Shown here piece after piece: positions 55,121 to 64,000 of a stretch of 64,000 nucleotides of DNA (positions within the stretch are counted from its first letter, which is position 1; every line of letters begins with the position of its first letter). The translations under genes and the position numbers were made by a program. The stretch lies in assembly GCA_014905825.1 (NCBI GenBank), contig JACGCN010000022.1, positions 806,001 through 870,000 on the forward strand. Direction: 5' to 3'. Source of the DNA: Lyophyllum atratum (taxonomy: Eukaryota > Basidiomycota > Agaricomycetes > Agaricales > Lyophyllaceae). The notes below the pieces were generated by a model, which saw only the letters and a list, made by a program, of their open reading frames with translations, was not told the origin of the DNA and searched no databases.

Positions 55121-56290
55121 ATGCCTTTGAACCGCAGCTCTTCCTTGACCAGGGCGATTACCATGACCGGTATCCGACGTTCCGCCCGAAACTCTACCAG
55201 GGTAGTCTATTCAGAAGACGCCGATGTTTCGTCGTACCCTGAGGGTCGTCCTGTTGACGAATTTGAACGTACCATCTCCGCTCTTGACCAGGAGGCATTC
55301 CCGCATAGGGACTTTGCCAACATTGACAACATCATCCTATACACTCTGTTTGGAACCAAGAAGAGAGGCAACAGCTACCGCGCTCTCGTACCGGCTCCTG
55401 CTCTCGACAATTTCTCCACAAGTACTATCAGTTCGGTCACCGCAAGAGCACTCCTCAATCTCATCGACGAACACGTCCCTACAGGGTGGGACGGAGATGC
55501 TCGTGCAATAAACCTGGCCGTCACCGCTCTCTCCACACACCACGCAGACCTGTTCCCCCCGCCACACTTACCTATCCTTCGTCAGTCAGTACCGTGGTCC
55601 CTTCTCAGTCTTGTTCGATACTGACCGAGATGCCTCAGCCTGTTATACAGGTATAGATATCTTTATACCCCGCATAGCCCGGTGGTCATTGAAAAAGTAT
55701 CATTTGATGACCAACAAACAATCTCAGGAGGTCTCAAGGCCCGCGTTAAAATTGGTGTGGGCGTTGTGCTTCTCAGCCTCTGCACTTCCATGTCTAGCGA
55801 CATCCTTCCAGACACCCAGACGGGAATATCCGTCATCCAGTCATCTTCCACTCAGCTACCTCCTCTCGGTCATAGACTCCTGCTCGGGCCCCTCCGCCTT
55901 GTAAACCATGACTGCAGTCCCAACACTCAAGTATTTCTTGCCAGCTTATGCTATTGATGTGACGCTGATATACAACGCATCTAGTTCTACCCCATCAAGG
56001 GTTCACACGCATACTCTGTCCTCACCATACGACCAATTGAGCCCGGTCAATCCATCACTGTCTGTTACACCGAAGATCAGTCCTACTTCACCGATCGATG
56101 CAAATGCCAGACCTGCCAACCGTCGCACCCGCCGATTGCCCCTCGTCATCCAATTCAGAAACCATATTTAGAGCCCGTAGATAGCGATGAACCCGAAGAG
56201 AAGAAGAAGAAGAAGAAAACTCGGCGGGGAGGTAAAAGGGGCCAGTCGGACCTGAAGAAGGAGGCGAGGCGCAGTAACATACAGACGTAA
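55121..56290 (+). CDS. SET-domain protein (putative lysine methyltransferase)
   Basis: Exon 1 (55121 to about 55584) encodes a basic N-terminus (MTGIRRSARNSTRVVYSEDA) and a helical region with NIDNIILYTLFGTKKRGNSY. After an intron of about 90 nt the SET part reads KARVKIGVGVVLLSLCTSMS, PPLGHRLLLGPLRLVNHDCS and PNTQ, where NHDC is the S-adenosylmethionine/active-site motif. A further intron (about 55930-55984) leads to FYPIKGSHAYSVLTIRPIEP, GQSITVCYTEDQSYF and the Cys-rich post-SET-like CKCQTC. The tail is strongly basic (KKKKKKTRRGGKRG) and may be a nuclear signal. The C-terminal Tyr (VCYTED) is present. The first third of SET is short compared with classical histone methyltransferases, as is common in lineage-specific fungal SET proteins. 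The substrate is unknown. Confidence 0.75.
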
Positions 56291-57006
56291 CGCCCAATAT
56301 TACTATACTAATACGACTAGGTCTTCACGTAACGTGTAACACAGGGTCATGAAGGGAAGAGATATTGGGCATGTAACGCATAACAAATCAGCTTGAAGAA
56401 CATTACAAATTTAGCCCTCGCGCTCTCGCTCTAGGCTTGTTTGTAGTCAACTGTGGTCTGGAGTGAAATACGACATATTAGCTTTTGTCAGAATAATATT
56501 TATTGGTTCGGGCAAGTGTGATGGGGTTGGTTGCCGGGGGTTAATGCAAGCTAGATTCCTTTCACGTTATCACATCACTCCCACCTCGTTTACTTCATAT
56601 CTAATCTCGCCCTTGTCTCGTTTAGCCATATACCTGCGGGAGTCAGCTTTGAGACTCCTCGTCGTCTCACACTGCGCTCGCAGGTAAGTTTCCCTCATAT
56701 GTACTTACATCGTTCTCTCACGCTGCGCCCGCATTCTGTCCTAGATCATCATCTTACGTCGCGTCGTTTAGTTCCCCACCCGCCATCCCTATTCCATTCC
56801 CTTTCACTCACCACATTCTATTCTTTAACTACTCATACCTACACAAATCCTTCACAGTTGGCTTGAGTTTGCCTTTCCCTTAGGGGGTCGACTCGAGAAC
56901 TTCCGGGCCACAAATTCCATTTGTTCGGCAAAGCCCTCACGGACTCGTCTGATCTCAGGACTCGCGGCTCTCACTAACATCTCAACTACTGCCCCCCTCC
57001 ACCATT
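56291..57006. other. No gene supported
   Basis: Pyrimidine-rich plus strand with no convincing exons. Confidence 0.4.
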
Positions 57007-57996
57007 GGAACAGGGCATACTGCCCGCCATGAGGCGTGGTCCGTGCTCCGAACGAGTATATATACAAGCATGTACGTACAGATACAGCATCCAATCCACC
57101 ACCTGTCCGTCCTGTCGAGACTCACGTCTCCATTTGGTGACAACTACAAGATTCGACTCAACCCAGCGACATCGCATATAACCGAGTTGGTTCTTTGTTA
57201 CTCGTCTGGCTGGATCACTTCCCCTTCCCGTGTCTTCCCTGCGTCGCTCTACACGACTTGATGCGAAAACGCATGGCCTCTTCATGGTGATGTCTAGCAC
57301 ACCGCAACCCTGCAGGGATTTTACAGCTGTTCGAGGCATCCTCCAGCTACGAGACACTGTCCGCTTCCAGTCAATGAAGCATGACCGTCATTTATTATGT
57401 GCATCAGCGTTACAACTTGATCATGTAACGACGATTTCGACACCATCCCCAGCTCTCATTACCTTCAAAACTCCCTACTATACTTCCATGCACGAACCGT
57501 CTTTGCTACTTTCAACAAGCGTATGTCTCCGTGTTCCGCATTTTTTACCGCGTTTTTCTCGGTGCTGGATGTTTTGTGGGGTTGGAGAGGGCTCTGGGTG
57601 TTGAGGGGAACGCGACGAGGAGGTCGCTTTGAGGTTGAGGGGCAGATGTGGCTTTGCCATCAACCGCTTCCATGATCCATCTTGGGACGGAAACGGCGCG
57701 TATCCGCGGCATCTTACTGGACTTCAAGATTATTCAGATGGTTCTCACATTCCACCTCCGAGTCCGGCGTGGCTGGGGTGATGTCGGAGATCCGCATTTG
57801 GATTGAGGGGACAAGGTCCATGTTGGCGAGGATCGCGACGAGGACATCGCTATTCGGAGGTTGGGCACATGGAACAGGGCATACTGCCCGCCATGAGGCG
57901 TGGTCCGTGCTCCGAACGAGTATATATACAAGCATGTACGTACAGATACAGCATCCAATCCACCACCTGTCTGTCCTGTCGAGACTCACGTCTCCA
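57007..57996. repeat. Dispersed direct repeat, about 125 bp, two copies 864 bp apart
   Basis: 57007-57131 and 57871-57996 are almost identical; both include GAACGAGTATATATACAAGC and ACGTACAGATACAGCATCC. The 740 bp between them shows no gene. The duplicated segment includes a TATATATA run. Confidence 0.9.
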
Positions 57997-58110
57997 CCAT
58001 TCTCAATCGGACTCTCGAATTAAGCCAATACTGTTTGCGTGATCTTCCGCCGGAATTTTCCGGGCTGTCCTCCAAAATGTGGGCGGAGTCTCAAAACCAT
58101 TCCTTCCATC

Positions 58111-58420
58111 GACCACTACCTCGACCGACGCAGTTGCGCTGCAGGGATGCATGCGCACGCTGAAATCGAGGCCCATGTGTGTCTATTCCGACCATCTCCT
58201 CATTCATCTCACATTGACCACTACCTCGACCGACGCAGTTGCGCTGCAGGGATGCATGCGCACGCTGAAATCGAGGCCCATGTGTGTCTATTCCGACCAC
58301 CTCCTCATTCGTCTCGCATTACCTCGACTGACGCAGTTGCGCTGCAGGGATGCATGCGCACACTGAAATCAATTGCCACGTGTGTCCAATGCACAGCCGT
58401 CTTCGCTCACCCGCTACGCT
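58111..58420. repeat. 98-105-bp tandem repeat, three units
   Basis: Units share ACCTCGAC, GACGCAGTTGCGCTGCAGGG and ATGCATGCGCAC. They start at about 58111, 58216 and 58318. CAGTTGCGCTGCAGGGATGC blocks are near-identical across units. Confidence 0.92.
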
Positions 58421-59094
58421 GTTGGAGTGGGCCGAGGTGCCCTCCGACGTAGAGCCTATAGCTATGCTCACGAAGTGTGATCGTCTCCTCTAGCCTATGA
58501 CCTGCGTGTCTATCTACGGTAATGATCATGTGATCGCATCGTGCCCCAATGCACTACTCCATCTGCCCATCTCCAAAAATGGCGGCGTCCTCGCCGCCTG
58601 GTGAAACGAAATTATTAAAACCTTACGGTGGAACCCAGCCTAGAGCACAATGAGCTCGGCTAAGATCTGCGAGACGCGGGTCTTGATCCCAATAGAGGAG
58701 TGGATCAGTCTAAGTCGATCCCGTCAAAGAACAAACCAGAACGATTCTTGACAGCTGCTGTCGAGCGAGAAGGCTAGCACCTTGTAAGATTAATACATGC
58801 AAATAAACGATTTTTTGAACGACGTCCGACATCAATGGCTCGTCGATCCTCCTTCCGTCCTTCTCGTTCAAGCTGTGCCCAGCAATACTGATTCTTTGAC
58901 TATTATTAGCCGATGACGCTGATGATTTCGCCCTTGGCCAAGGACTCGCGAGGATTATAGGACATTGAAGACTATAGTGAGTAAATTGATCATTGGCATC
59001 TTGCGACGAATATCGATAGGTTCGACGGAATGATACTTATGTTATCGGTGGACCAGCATGGCGGTCAAGCGAAAGGTACTTCCTCATTTGATGT
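58421..59094. other. No gene supported
   Basis: No motif-bearing frame or structured repeat seen. Confidence 0.4.
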
Positions 59095-59149
59095 TTGAAT
59101 GCTGGTCCCTCATATGATAAATTATTAGGAATTGGTTTGTATCTCCAGG

Positions 59150-60139
59150 CGCTGTGCCAAGCCGCTCCGCTACATGAAAAGCAAGATCTTCATGAGCCCC
59201 ATCGAGCCCTCAGCGAGCTCTCCCCGCACGATCATCTACACCGCCTTCTTCGACTCTGTACGGTCCACTGGATGCGGAACGTACGCAAGTGCGCAGTGCC
59301 CGAAGGAACTCGCCACCTCATGCACAGCTTATCATGTGTCACGCATCCAGACTGGGAGGCTACATTGGACGCGATTGCTGAAACGGGAGGGAAGGCCGGA
59401 CAAGGTGAGTAAATTCATATTGCCTCGACGCATATCTCAGAGCCCTATCAATAGATTGGCTTCAGGATAAAGTACGAAGCGGATTTGCCTTCCAGGCAAT
59501 CTGCTGGGAAAAGAGCTACATCCCTCTGGCTGTATGGAGGGCAGGGAGCGCTACCAGCAACATCATCGAAAGTGTGCATTCAGACGTGAATCGCGAAGGA
59601 GTCCAGTGTACGCTGGTTGGCGGTGTACGCAAAGGTCAGCTTTTCGACCTCATGAAATTGAGATCATTGGAGGTGAGCCTCGCGTCGCACCATACAGAGC
59701 CCCGTATACTAAAACCCTCATACTAGACCCGCGAGAAGGCAGGTATCACCACATCCTATTATTCGGGCCACAGATCAGAAAACATTACAAAGGGAGTCAA
59801 ACGAAAATGTGAGTCATATTCTTCTTGACATGTGGTCTTATCCTGTCATTGTACTAACCCTACATTTCTTACTTAGTCGCCGACCATCATCGAAAACTCG
59901 AAGCGGAGGACGCGAAGATCACGGCTCACAATCTCAAAATGCAAGCGGCCCAGGAAACCCTCGCGAAGAAGGAAGCAGCTCATGCAGAAAAGCAACGCAG
60001 CCAACGATGCACTCCTGATGCACTTCAAAGATGGAGAAGGCCGGAGGTGTCTACAAGAAACTCGTCGAAGGGGCAAAGGGCCTTCCTGCTGGTTCCGGGA
60101 AGGTTCTGCGACAACGGGAGGTTCGTAGCGATGTGGTAG
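59150..60139 (+). pseudogene. Transposase-derived protein fragment (C-terminal part)
   Basis: This resembles, from memory of basidiomycete genomes, the C-terminal half of a common family of DDE-transposase-derived proteins. The visible pieces are RLCTVHWMRNVRKCAVPEGT, HPDWEATLDAIAETGGKAGQ, AFQAICWEKSYIPLAVWRAG, SNIIESVHSDVNREGVQCTL and VGGVRKGQLFDLMKL. Each is separated by a GT-AG intron (about 59405-59466, 59672-59728 and 59810-59877) and they join in frame. A helical, Lys/Gln-rich tail (KITAHNLKMQAAQETLAKKE) follows. The N-terminal half, which would hold the first catalytic Asp, is not visible upstream, and the last reading frame shifts before any clear end. The exact superfamily is uncertain. 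It converges on the TET/JBP-like gene, with about 50 bp between them. Confidence 0.55.
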
Positions 60140-60187
60140 ATCAATATACATAGATGTGTAGGTACTTGACAAGAAAAAAACATGTAT

Positions 60188-61817
60188 TTATCTTGCCCCT
60201 CCCGCCTTCGAGGCCCAGAACTCTTTGAGTTCTGCAATGGTGCTATACAATCCGATGCCATCGTTCCAACGTTCGTGCCCCTTGCCATCCATCACCCGTT
60301 TCCCCCCGCCATCCAATTTCTCGAAGGCCGCTGCCGACCTGCATCCATAGTCCACCCAGCGTACAAGCCCTCCGGCGGTGTATTGCGTCATGGAGATGCG
60401 GTTCTCTGATTCGAGAACGGGAGTATTGCCATGCGTGATGCAGGCGGATGGTACGAGGATGCTGCAGCCAGGCGGAAACTCGATGACGAGTTTCGCTTCG
60501 ACGAGAACGATGTGCCCGCCGCGAACGTAGTCGAACTGACCTCCTGATGTAATGATGCACCCGCCAGGCGCCCAGTTCAAATGGTCACGATGAGCCTTGC
60601 AGACTACGTGTGGTCCGAAGTTGAACGTTGCGCAGCAGTAAGCACTTTTGGCGAAGTTGCGGCGGAGGCTGGGTTTCCACTTGAGCAACTGGGAAAGGAT
60701 GTTCGCGGAAGCCTCATGAAGACGCGGCATCCAGGTGCGATAGCATTCTAGGAAGTGATTCAGAAATGGGGGGTATGTTGGTTTTGTAACGGTCGAACTT
60801 ACTGCTCTGAAACGCCGCCATACGTTTCACGGCAGGTGTTCCCAAAAGTACGTCGAGAGCATCTTGATTGCTCGCGCTGTGGGCCAGATTTCCAGGTTCC
60901 TGGATTTTAGCGTGAGATGTAGGGCAGATTTATCGTGAATCTATAGCCTTACCAGCTGTCCGCTGCCGTAGGATATTCCGACAGAGATGCTGGGAAAATC
61001 TCCCCGCCGGGGAGGCTTGGTCTTCATCGATGAATCCTTCGCATTTGTGCACTTGCCGAACTGGAGCTTCTCCTGGGTGTTGGCCATGGCAGTGCACAGC
61101 TCCTCGTTCACCCCTAGCATCCCAGTCGGGCGGTCGATGAAGACGGCAAACACTCTATTAACCTTGTCTAAAAACGCGCATGACCTTCTTATGCATGGAT
61201 GAGTTCAAATCAAAAAGAGACAAGAGAAAAATACATACTTTTCGTACCTAACCAGCTCGTACCCCGACTTCAGAAGATATCCAACGTCGCCGAGGTCGTT
61301 GGTGGGAGCGCGAAGTCCGATCCAACCTGGCTTCGAATGCCTTGCCTCACTCTGGTCGATTGATACGGCGCAGTTATTGGCGCGTTCGATGTTCGAAAGA
61401 TTCAACCGCGCCTCGCGAAGGCGCGTGTCGATCATCAGCCGTTTGTGCTGGCGTTTCATTTTGCGAGCCATCTTGTGACGCACGGCGCCGTGAAGGTCGG
61501 ACTGCGCTGACGCGTCGATGGGAGGAGAGGTGACGAGAGGTGACGTGGAGACGGGAGGAGAGGTGACGAGAGGCGACGCGTTCGAGCCTGGAGGCGTGTT
61601 CGAGGCAGGATGCTGGGTCGAAGCGGAATTTACTGCAGAGTTTTTGACGCGTCAAGGGAGGTAGGGATGTGTGAAGGCAGGGGCTCGTACCTAACTCCTG
61701 TGTGGAGGCACTGTTTGCGCCACCGCGCATCGCGTCCGTCTCTCTCTGCAGAGCTGCGTCAAGAAGCGTGGATAGGTCAAGCTCGGGAACGGTGTGGCAT
61801 TTGAAGCCGAGGCCCAA
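60188..61817 (-). CDS. TET/JBP-like 2OG-Fe(II) dioxygenase, paralogue of the gene at 81-1652
   Basis: It shares the whole layout with the first gene of the window. A disordered Ser/Thr/Pro N-terminus is followed by a basic stretch (ARKMKRQHKRLMIDTRLREA). Then come GWIGLRAPTNDLGDVGYLLK and SGYELVRYEK, VFIDRPTGMLGV, SVGISYGSGQ, EPGNLAHSASNQDALDVLLG with MAAFQS, and the catalytic exon (60730-60188). That exon has HxD in CKAHRDHLNWAPGG, then GGHIVLVEAKLVIEFPPG, the distal His in ACITHGNTPV and the Arg in ENRISMTQYTAGG. Introns lie at about 60740-60802, 60898-60950, 61155-61240 and 61626-61690. All catalytic positions appear intact. The 5' end is unresolved: 61817 is the limit of confident frame, and the first exon may lie in the foldback repeat near 61.9 kb. 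DNA 5-methylcytosine oxidation is inferred from family membership. Confidence 0.75.
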
Positions 61818-61893
61818 TGGATCCTGGTCATTTGTTTTTAGTAATTCCTCATTTTATTAGAAGGATGGACGTACCAGAGAGACCTGGGAATCC

Positions 61894-62270
61894 ATTGAGT
61901 ACAAGCCATCTGAATTTTAAAAGGTCAGCAACACTTCGTTCAGTGGTGGGGAGGCTATGTTTAAAGGAAGGTGGGTGGCTTTGGCATGCGCGGCGTGACC
62001 GAGGCGCGATCTCTGCGCCATACCAAAGACCCCACCTTCCTCAAAACATAACATGCGACACACCTTGGAGGGGAACCCGGGAATTCATTGAGTACAAGCC
62101 GCCTGCATTTTAAAAGGTCAGCAACACTTCGTTCAGTGGTGGGGAGGCTATGTTTGAAGGAAGGTGGGTGGCTTTGGTATGCGCGGCGTGACCGAGGCGC
62201 GATCTCTGCGCCAGACCAAAGACCCCACCTTCCTCAAAACATAACACACCACACACCTTGGAGGAGCCTG
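61894..62270. repeat. Two direct copies of a 193-bp foldback element
   Basis: The copies begin at about 61894 and 62087. Within each, a left arm (TATGTTT..GGAAGGTGGG..CTTTGG) pairs with a right arm about 35 bp away (CCAAAGACCCCACCTTCCTC..AACATA), giving imperfect inverted arms of about 33 bp. This is MITE-like. No target-site duplication was identified. Confidence 0.85.
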
Positions 62271-62388
62271 CAGTGGAACAGCCTACGGAAGAGGGGGGCG
62301 GAGGAGAGATGTCAGAGCCAAGTAACATAAGCAAGCTTATATGTGTACGTACGTGGCCATGGCCCCATTGTCCTGGTCCATGGTGGCA

Positions 62389-62433
62389 TGGCCGCATTGT
62401 TCATGGCCGCATTGTTCATGGCCGCATTGTTCA
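62389..62433. repeat. 15-bp tandem repeat, three units
   Basis: ATGGCCGCATTGTTC is repeated three times without change. It produces an NNAAM repeat in one minus-strand frame that is not part of a supported gene. Confidence 0.95.
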
Positions 62434-63650
62434 GTGAGTGCTGGATGTTGATTAACTTAATCGTACTATTGTAAATGGCTATTGGACTTTGCTTGGTGAT
62501 CTTCTCAGAATGGTTGGGCATCGCTTCGTTCGCCTTTGCAATGTCCCAAATGGCTGTGTGGACATCGAGCGTAATCCTGTGAGGTCTCGAGGCTGTGGTA
62601 CCGCGCAAAAAGAAATTGACGCAGCAGCATCGTCTGCCCAATCGATTTGTGGTGGTGGTGGATTTTTCATTGAGTGATTAGAGGTGTTTGAAATTGGACC
62701 ACAATCGTCCTTTCGAATAGAGCGAATCTGAGTCGACAATGTTCGTGACTCTCCACTCGTTTGGGTCCAGAATCGCAAGTGATGTCCGACGGTGCTACCG
62801 GCACTGTAGGGAGGGCCACCTGCACCACAGCATCAACATAGTTATTTTTGTGCGGACTGATAGCAATAGCGTCGTGAGTGGCGCCAACATGGCGGTAAAA
62901 GGTGCTTTATCAGTAGCAGCGAAGTGTAATCTGGTGGACGCGCCTGTAGCTCCAGCAGATATGGCTGGTGTGGCCGGTGAAGGCACCCCGGCTTCTTTTT
63001 CGATGCATTGAGCTTGTGGCTGGGGCCATGGCGAAGGAATTTCATACATATCCCTACGCGCATCTCCCCTTCCGGCTACTTTGACCACTCTCCGGAACAG
63101 CAGTCATCTAACCCAAACACACGCAGTGATACATATTTTTTCCCGAATTACTTGCGCACCCAATACCCTCAGTTTCGCTATGTGTAGCATCCTAGCCATG
63201 GCAAGGCAGGTATCGTATCAGGCGGGTAAAAACGTCTTTGCTGTGTATTTGGTATGACTGTTCGTTGCCCAATTTTCAGCTCTATATTTCTGGGAAACAT
63301 CACTGGACAAGCTGATACTAGTTAATCACGACTTGGCGGCAAGAACGCGTTTGTTGTCCGACATGAATCAATGCCGGAAACCTGTAGTGTGTATTCCTAG
63401 CAACACCCGATTTGATCACTTCCTTCATTTTTCATCATCGTCATCTCCACCGTCATTCCGTCGTCCATCGTCGATGCGGTTTCCCGATGCCGCCCTGATT
63501 CTTAGGATTTAGGTTTCGACTGCTGGAAGGTCTCACCTCAGGCCGGGTCTCTTCTTGTATAAAGAGGGCCACAAACCGTGTTTTTTTGGTTACCGTCTTT
63601 TTTCCCATTTCCCTACCGCTTACACGCTCATATCTCGAGATCGTTCGAAT
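62434..63650. other. No gene supported
   Basis: Short frames near 62490-63010 have no motifs. The stretch 63420-63650 (pyrimidine-rich, with TATAAAGAGG at about 63559) is a plausible promoter for the gene that follows. Confidence 0.4.
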
Positions 63651-64000
63651 ATGTTCAATTCAATTCCCAGATACTCAAATCCGACCATGTCCTTCCCTGG
63701 TGCCTCAGTGCGCCTTGATGCGAGTCCCACTTCCATGGGTGTAAGTGACAAATCTGTGTTCGCTCCCATATTGACCCAATGCTCTCTAGGCTCCTAGTCC
63801 GTGTTCGCGGTGTGTGCGCAGCCAAAAACCATGCAGATTCCGCCGCTGGGCTGTCCGATGCGAGGAGTGTGATGACGCTCACTACGAGGCATGCGAATTT
63901 GAACTTCCTTCCACCGCCCGGCTCAGTGCATTCCGAGAATTGGCACGGGCGCCGGTTGGCTCGATCCCTACACAAGGCAAGTAACTCTGTTGTTGTAAAG
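63651..64000 (+). CDS. Start of a Cys-rich (zinc-binding-like) protein, cut by window end
   Basis: Exon 1 starts at ATG 63651 (MFNSIPRYSNPTMSFPGASV) and ends at a GTAAGT donor near 63742. Exon 2 after about 63790 encodes SPCSRCVRSQKPCRFRRW and RCEECDDAHYEACEFELP, with six or more Cys in a C-x2-C-type arrangement, then a helical stretch before a new donor near 63978. Such paired Cys clusters are common at the N-termini of orphan basidiomycete proteins. There is too little sequence for a family call. A second in-frame ATG lies at 63687. Confidence 0.55.

Noticed and set aside
62739..63088. Overlapping frames of about 90 codons on both strands
   Set aside because: No motifs, no splice context and no homology that I recognise.

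Overview
The window is nuclear DNA of a filamentous basidiomycete, most likely a mushroom-forming Agaricomycete. Genes are broken by many introns of about 45-60 nt with GT..AG ends and CTNAC-like branch sites. The recognisable families (KDZ transposase with a CxC2 cysteine cluster, TET/JBP-type 2OG-Fe(II) dioxygenases, BAH-PHD protein, NACHT NTPase, RecQ-type helicase) are typical of that group. There are no operons, CRISPR arrays, rRNA genes or convincing tRNA genes. I saw no reverse transcriptase. The region is repeat-dense and looks like an accessory or possibly subtelomeric compartment.

Layout, left to right. (1) 0.1-5.8 kb: a TET/JBP-like dioxygenase gene followed on the same strand by a near full-length KDZ DNA transposase, with a 145-bp direct repeat between them. 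(2) 6.2-9.1 kb: a truncated NACHT gene run into by a 78-bp minisatellite, then degenerate repeats built around a TCGTCCCCGACGA palindrome. (3) 9.1-11.8 kb: an unrecognised minus-strand gene. (4) 12.8-13.6 kb: an 845-bp, almost identical copy of the middle of the KDZ gene, introns included. (5) 13.9-21.2 kb: three minus-strand genes (an ATP-grasp-like enzyme, a BAH-PHD chromatin reader and a second type of 2OG dioxygenase), bounded by heptamer (GCATGTC)n arrays in opposite orientation at the two ends. (6) 21.5-22.6 kb: a plus-strand micro-exon gene. (7) 22.7-27.7 kb: a G-rich minisatellite, an 86-bp satellite, and a tandem duplication of a minus-strand micro-exon gene carrying about 24 copies of a 17-bp GGGGATC..GATCCCC palindrome. 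(8) 27.7-30.9 kb: a 5'-truncated SNF2 helicase that ends at a 24-bp perfect palindrome and a 354-bp tandem repeat. (9) 32-35.3 kb: gene-poor, with tRNA-like (SINE-type) fragments and a 178-bp direct repeat. (10) 35.4-41.2 kb: a decayed gene joining C2H2 fingers, a region resembling a tyrosine recombinase, and a RecQ helicase, followed by a 164-bp satellite (41.2-43.5 kb). (11) 43.6-45.7 kb: an AT-hook protein gene. (12) 46.8-51.8 kb: a C2H2 protein gene and a JmjC protein gene. (13) 53.9-56.3 kb: a small coiled-coil protein, telomere-like degenerate repeats and a SET-domain protein gene. (14) 57-58.4 kb: short direct repeats. (15) 59.1-61.8 kb: a transposase-derived fragment convergent with a third TET/JBP-like gene, homologous to the first one. 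(16) 61.9-62.4 kb: foldback repeats. (17) 63.65 kb to the end: the start of a Cys-rich protein gene.

The theme is chromatin- and DNA-modifying enzymes embedded in mobile DNA: three putative 2OG dioxygenases of TET/JBP type, one JmjC, one SET, one BAH-PHD and one SNF2, plus KDZ and RecQ-linked elements. The link between KDZ transposons and TET/JBP genes in basidiomycetes is established knowledge. The heptamer-bounded ATP-grasp/BAH-PHD/dioxygenase trio and the recombinase-like/RecQ combination are my inferences from reading the sequence. Gene models were assembled by eye; exon boundaries are approximate unless a splice site is stated.
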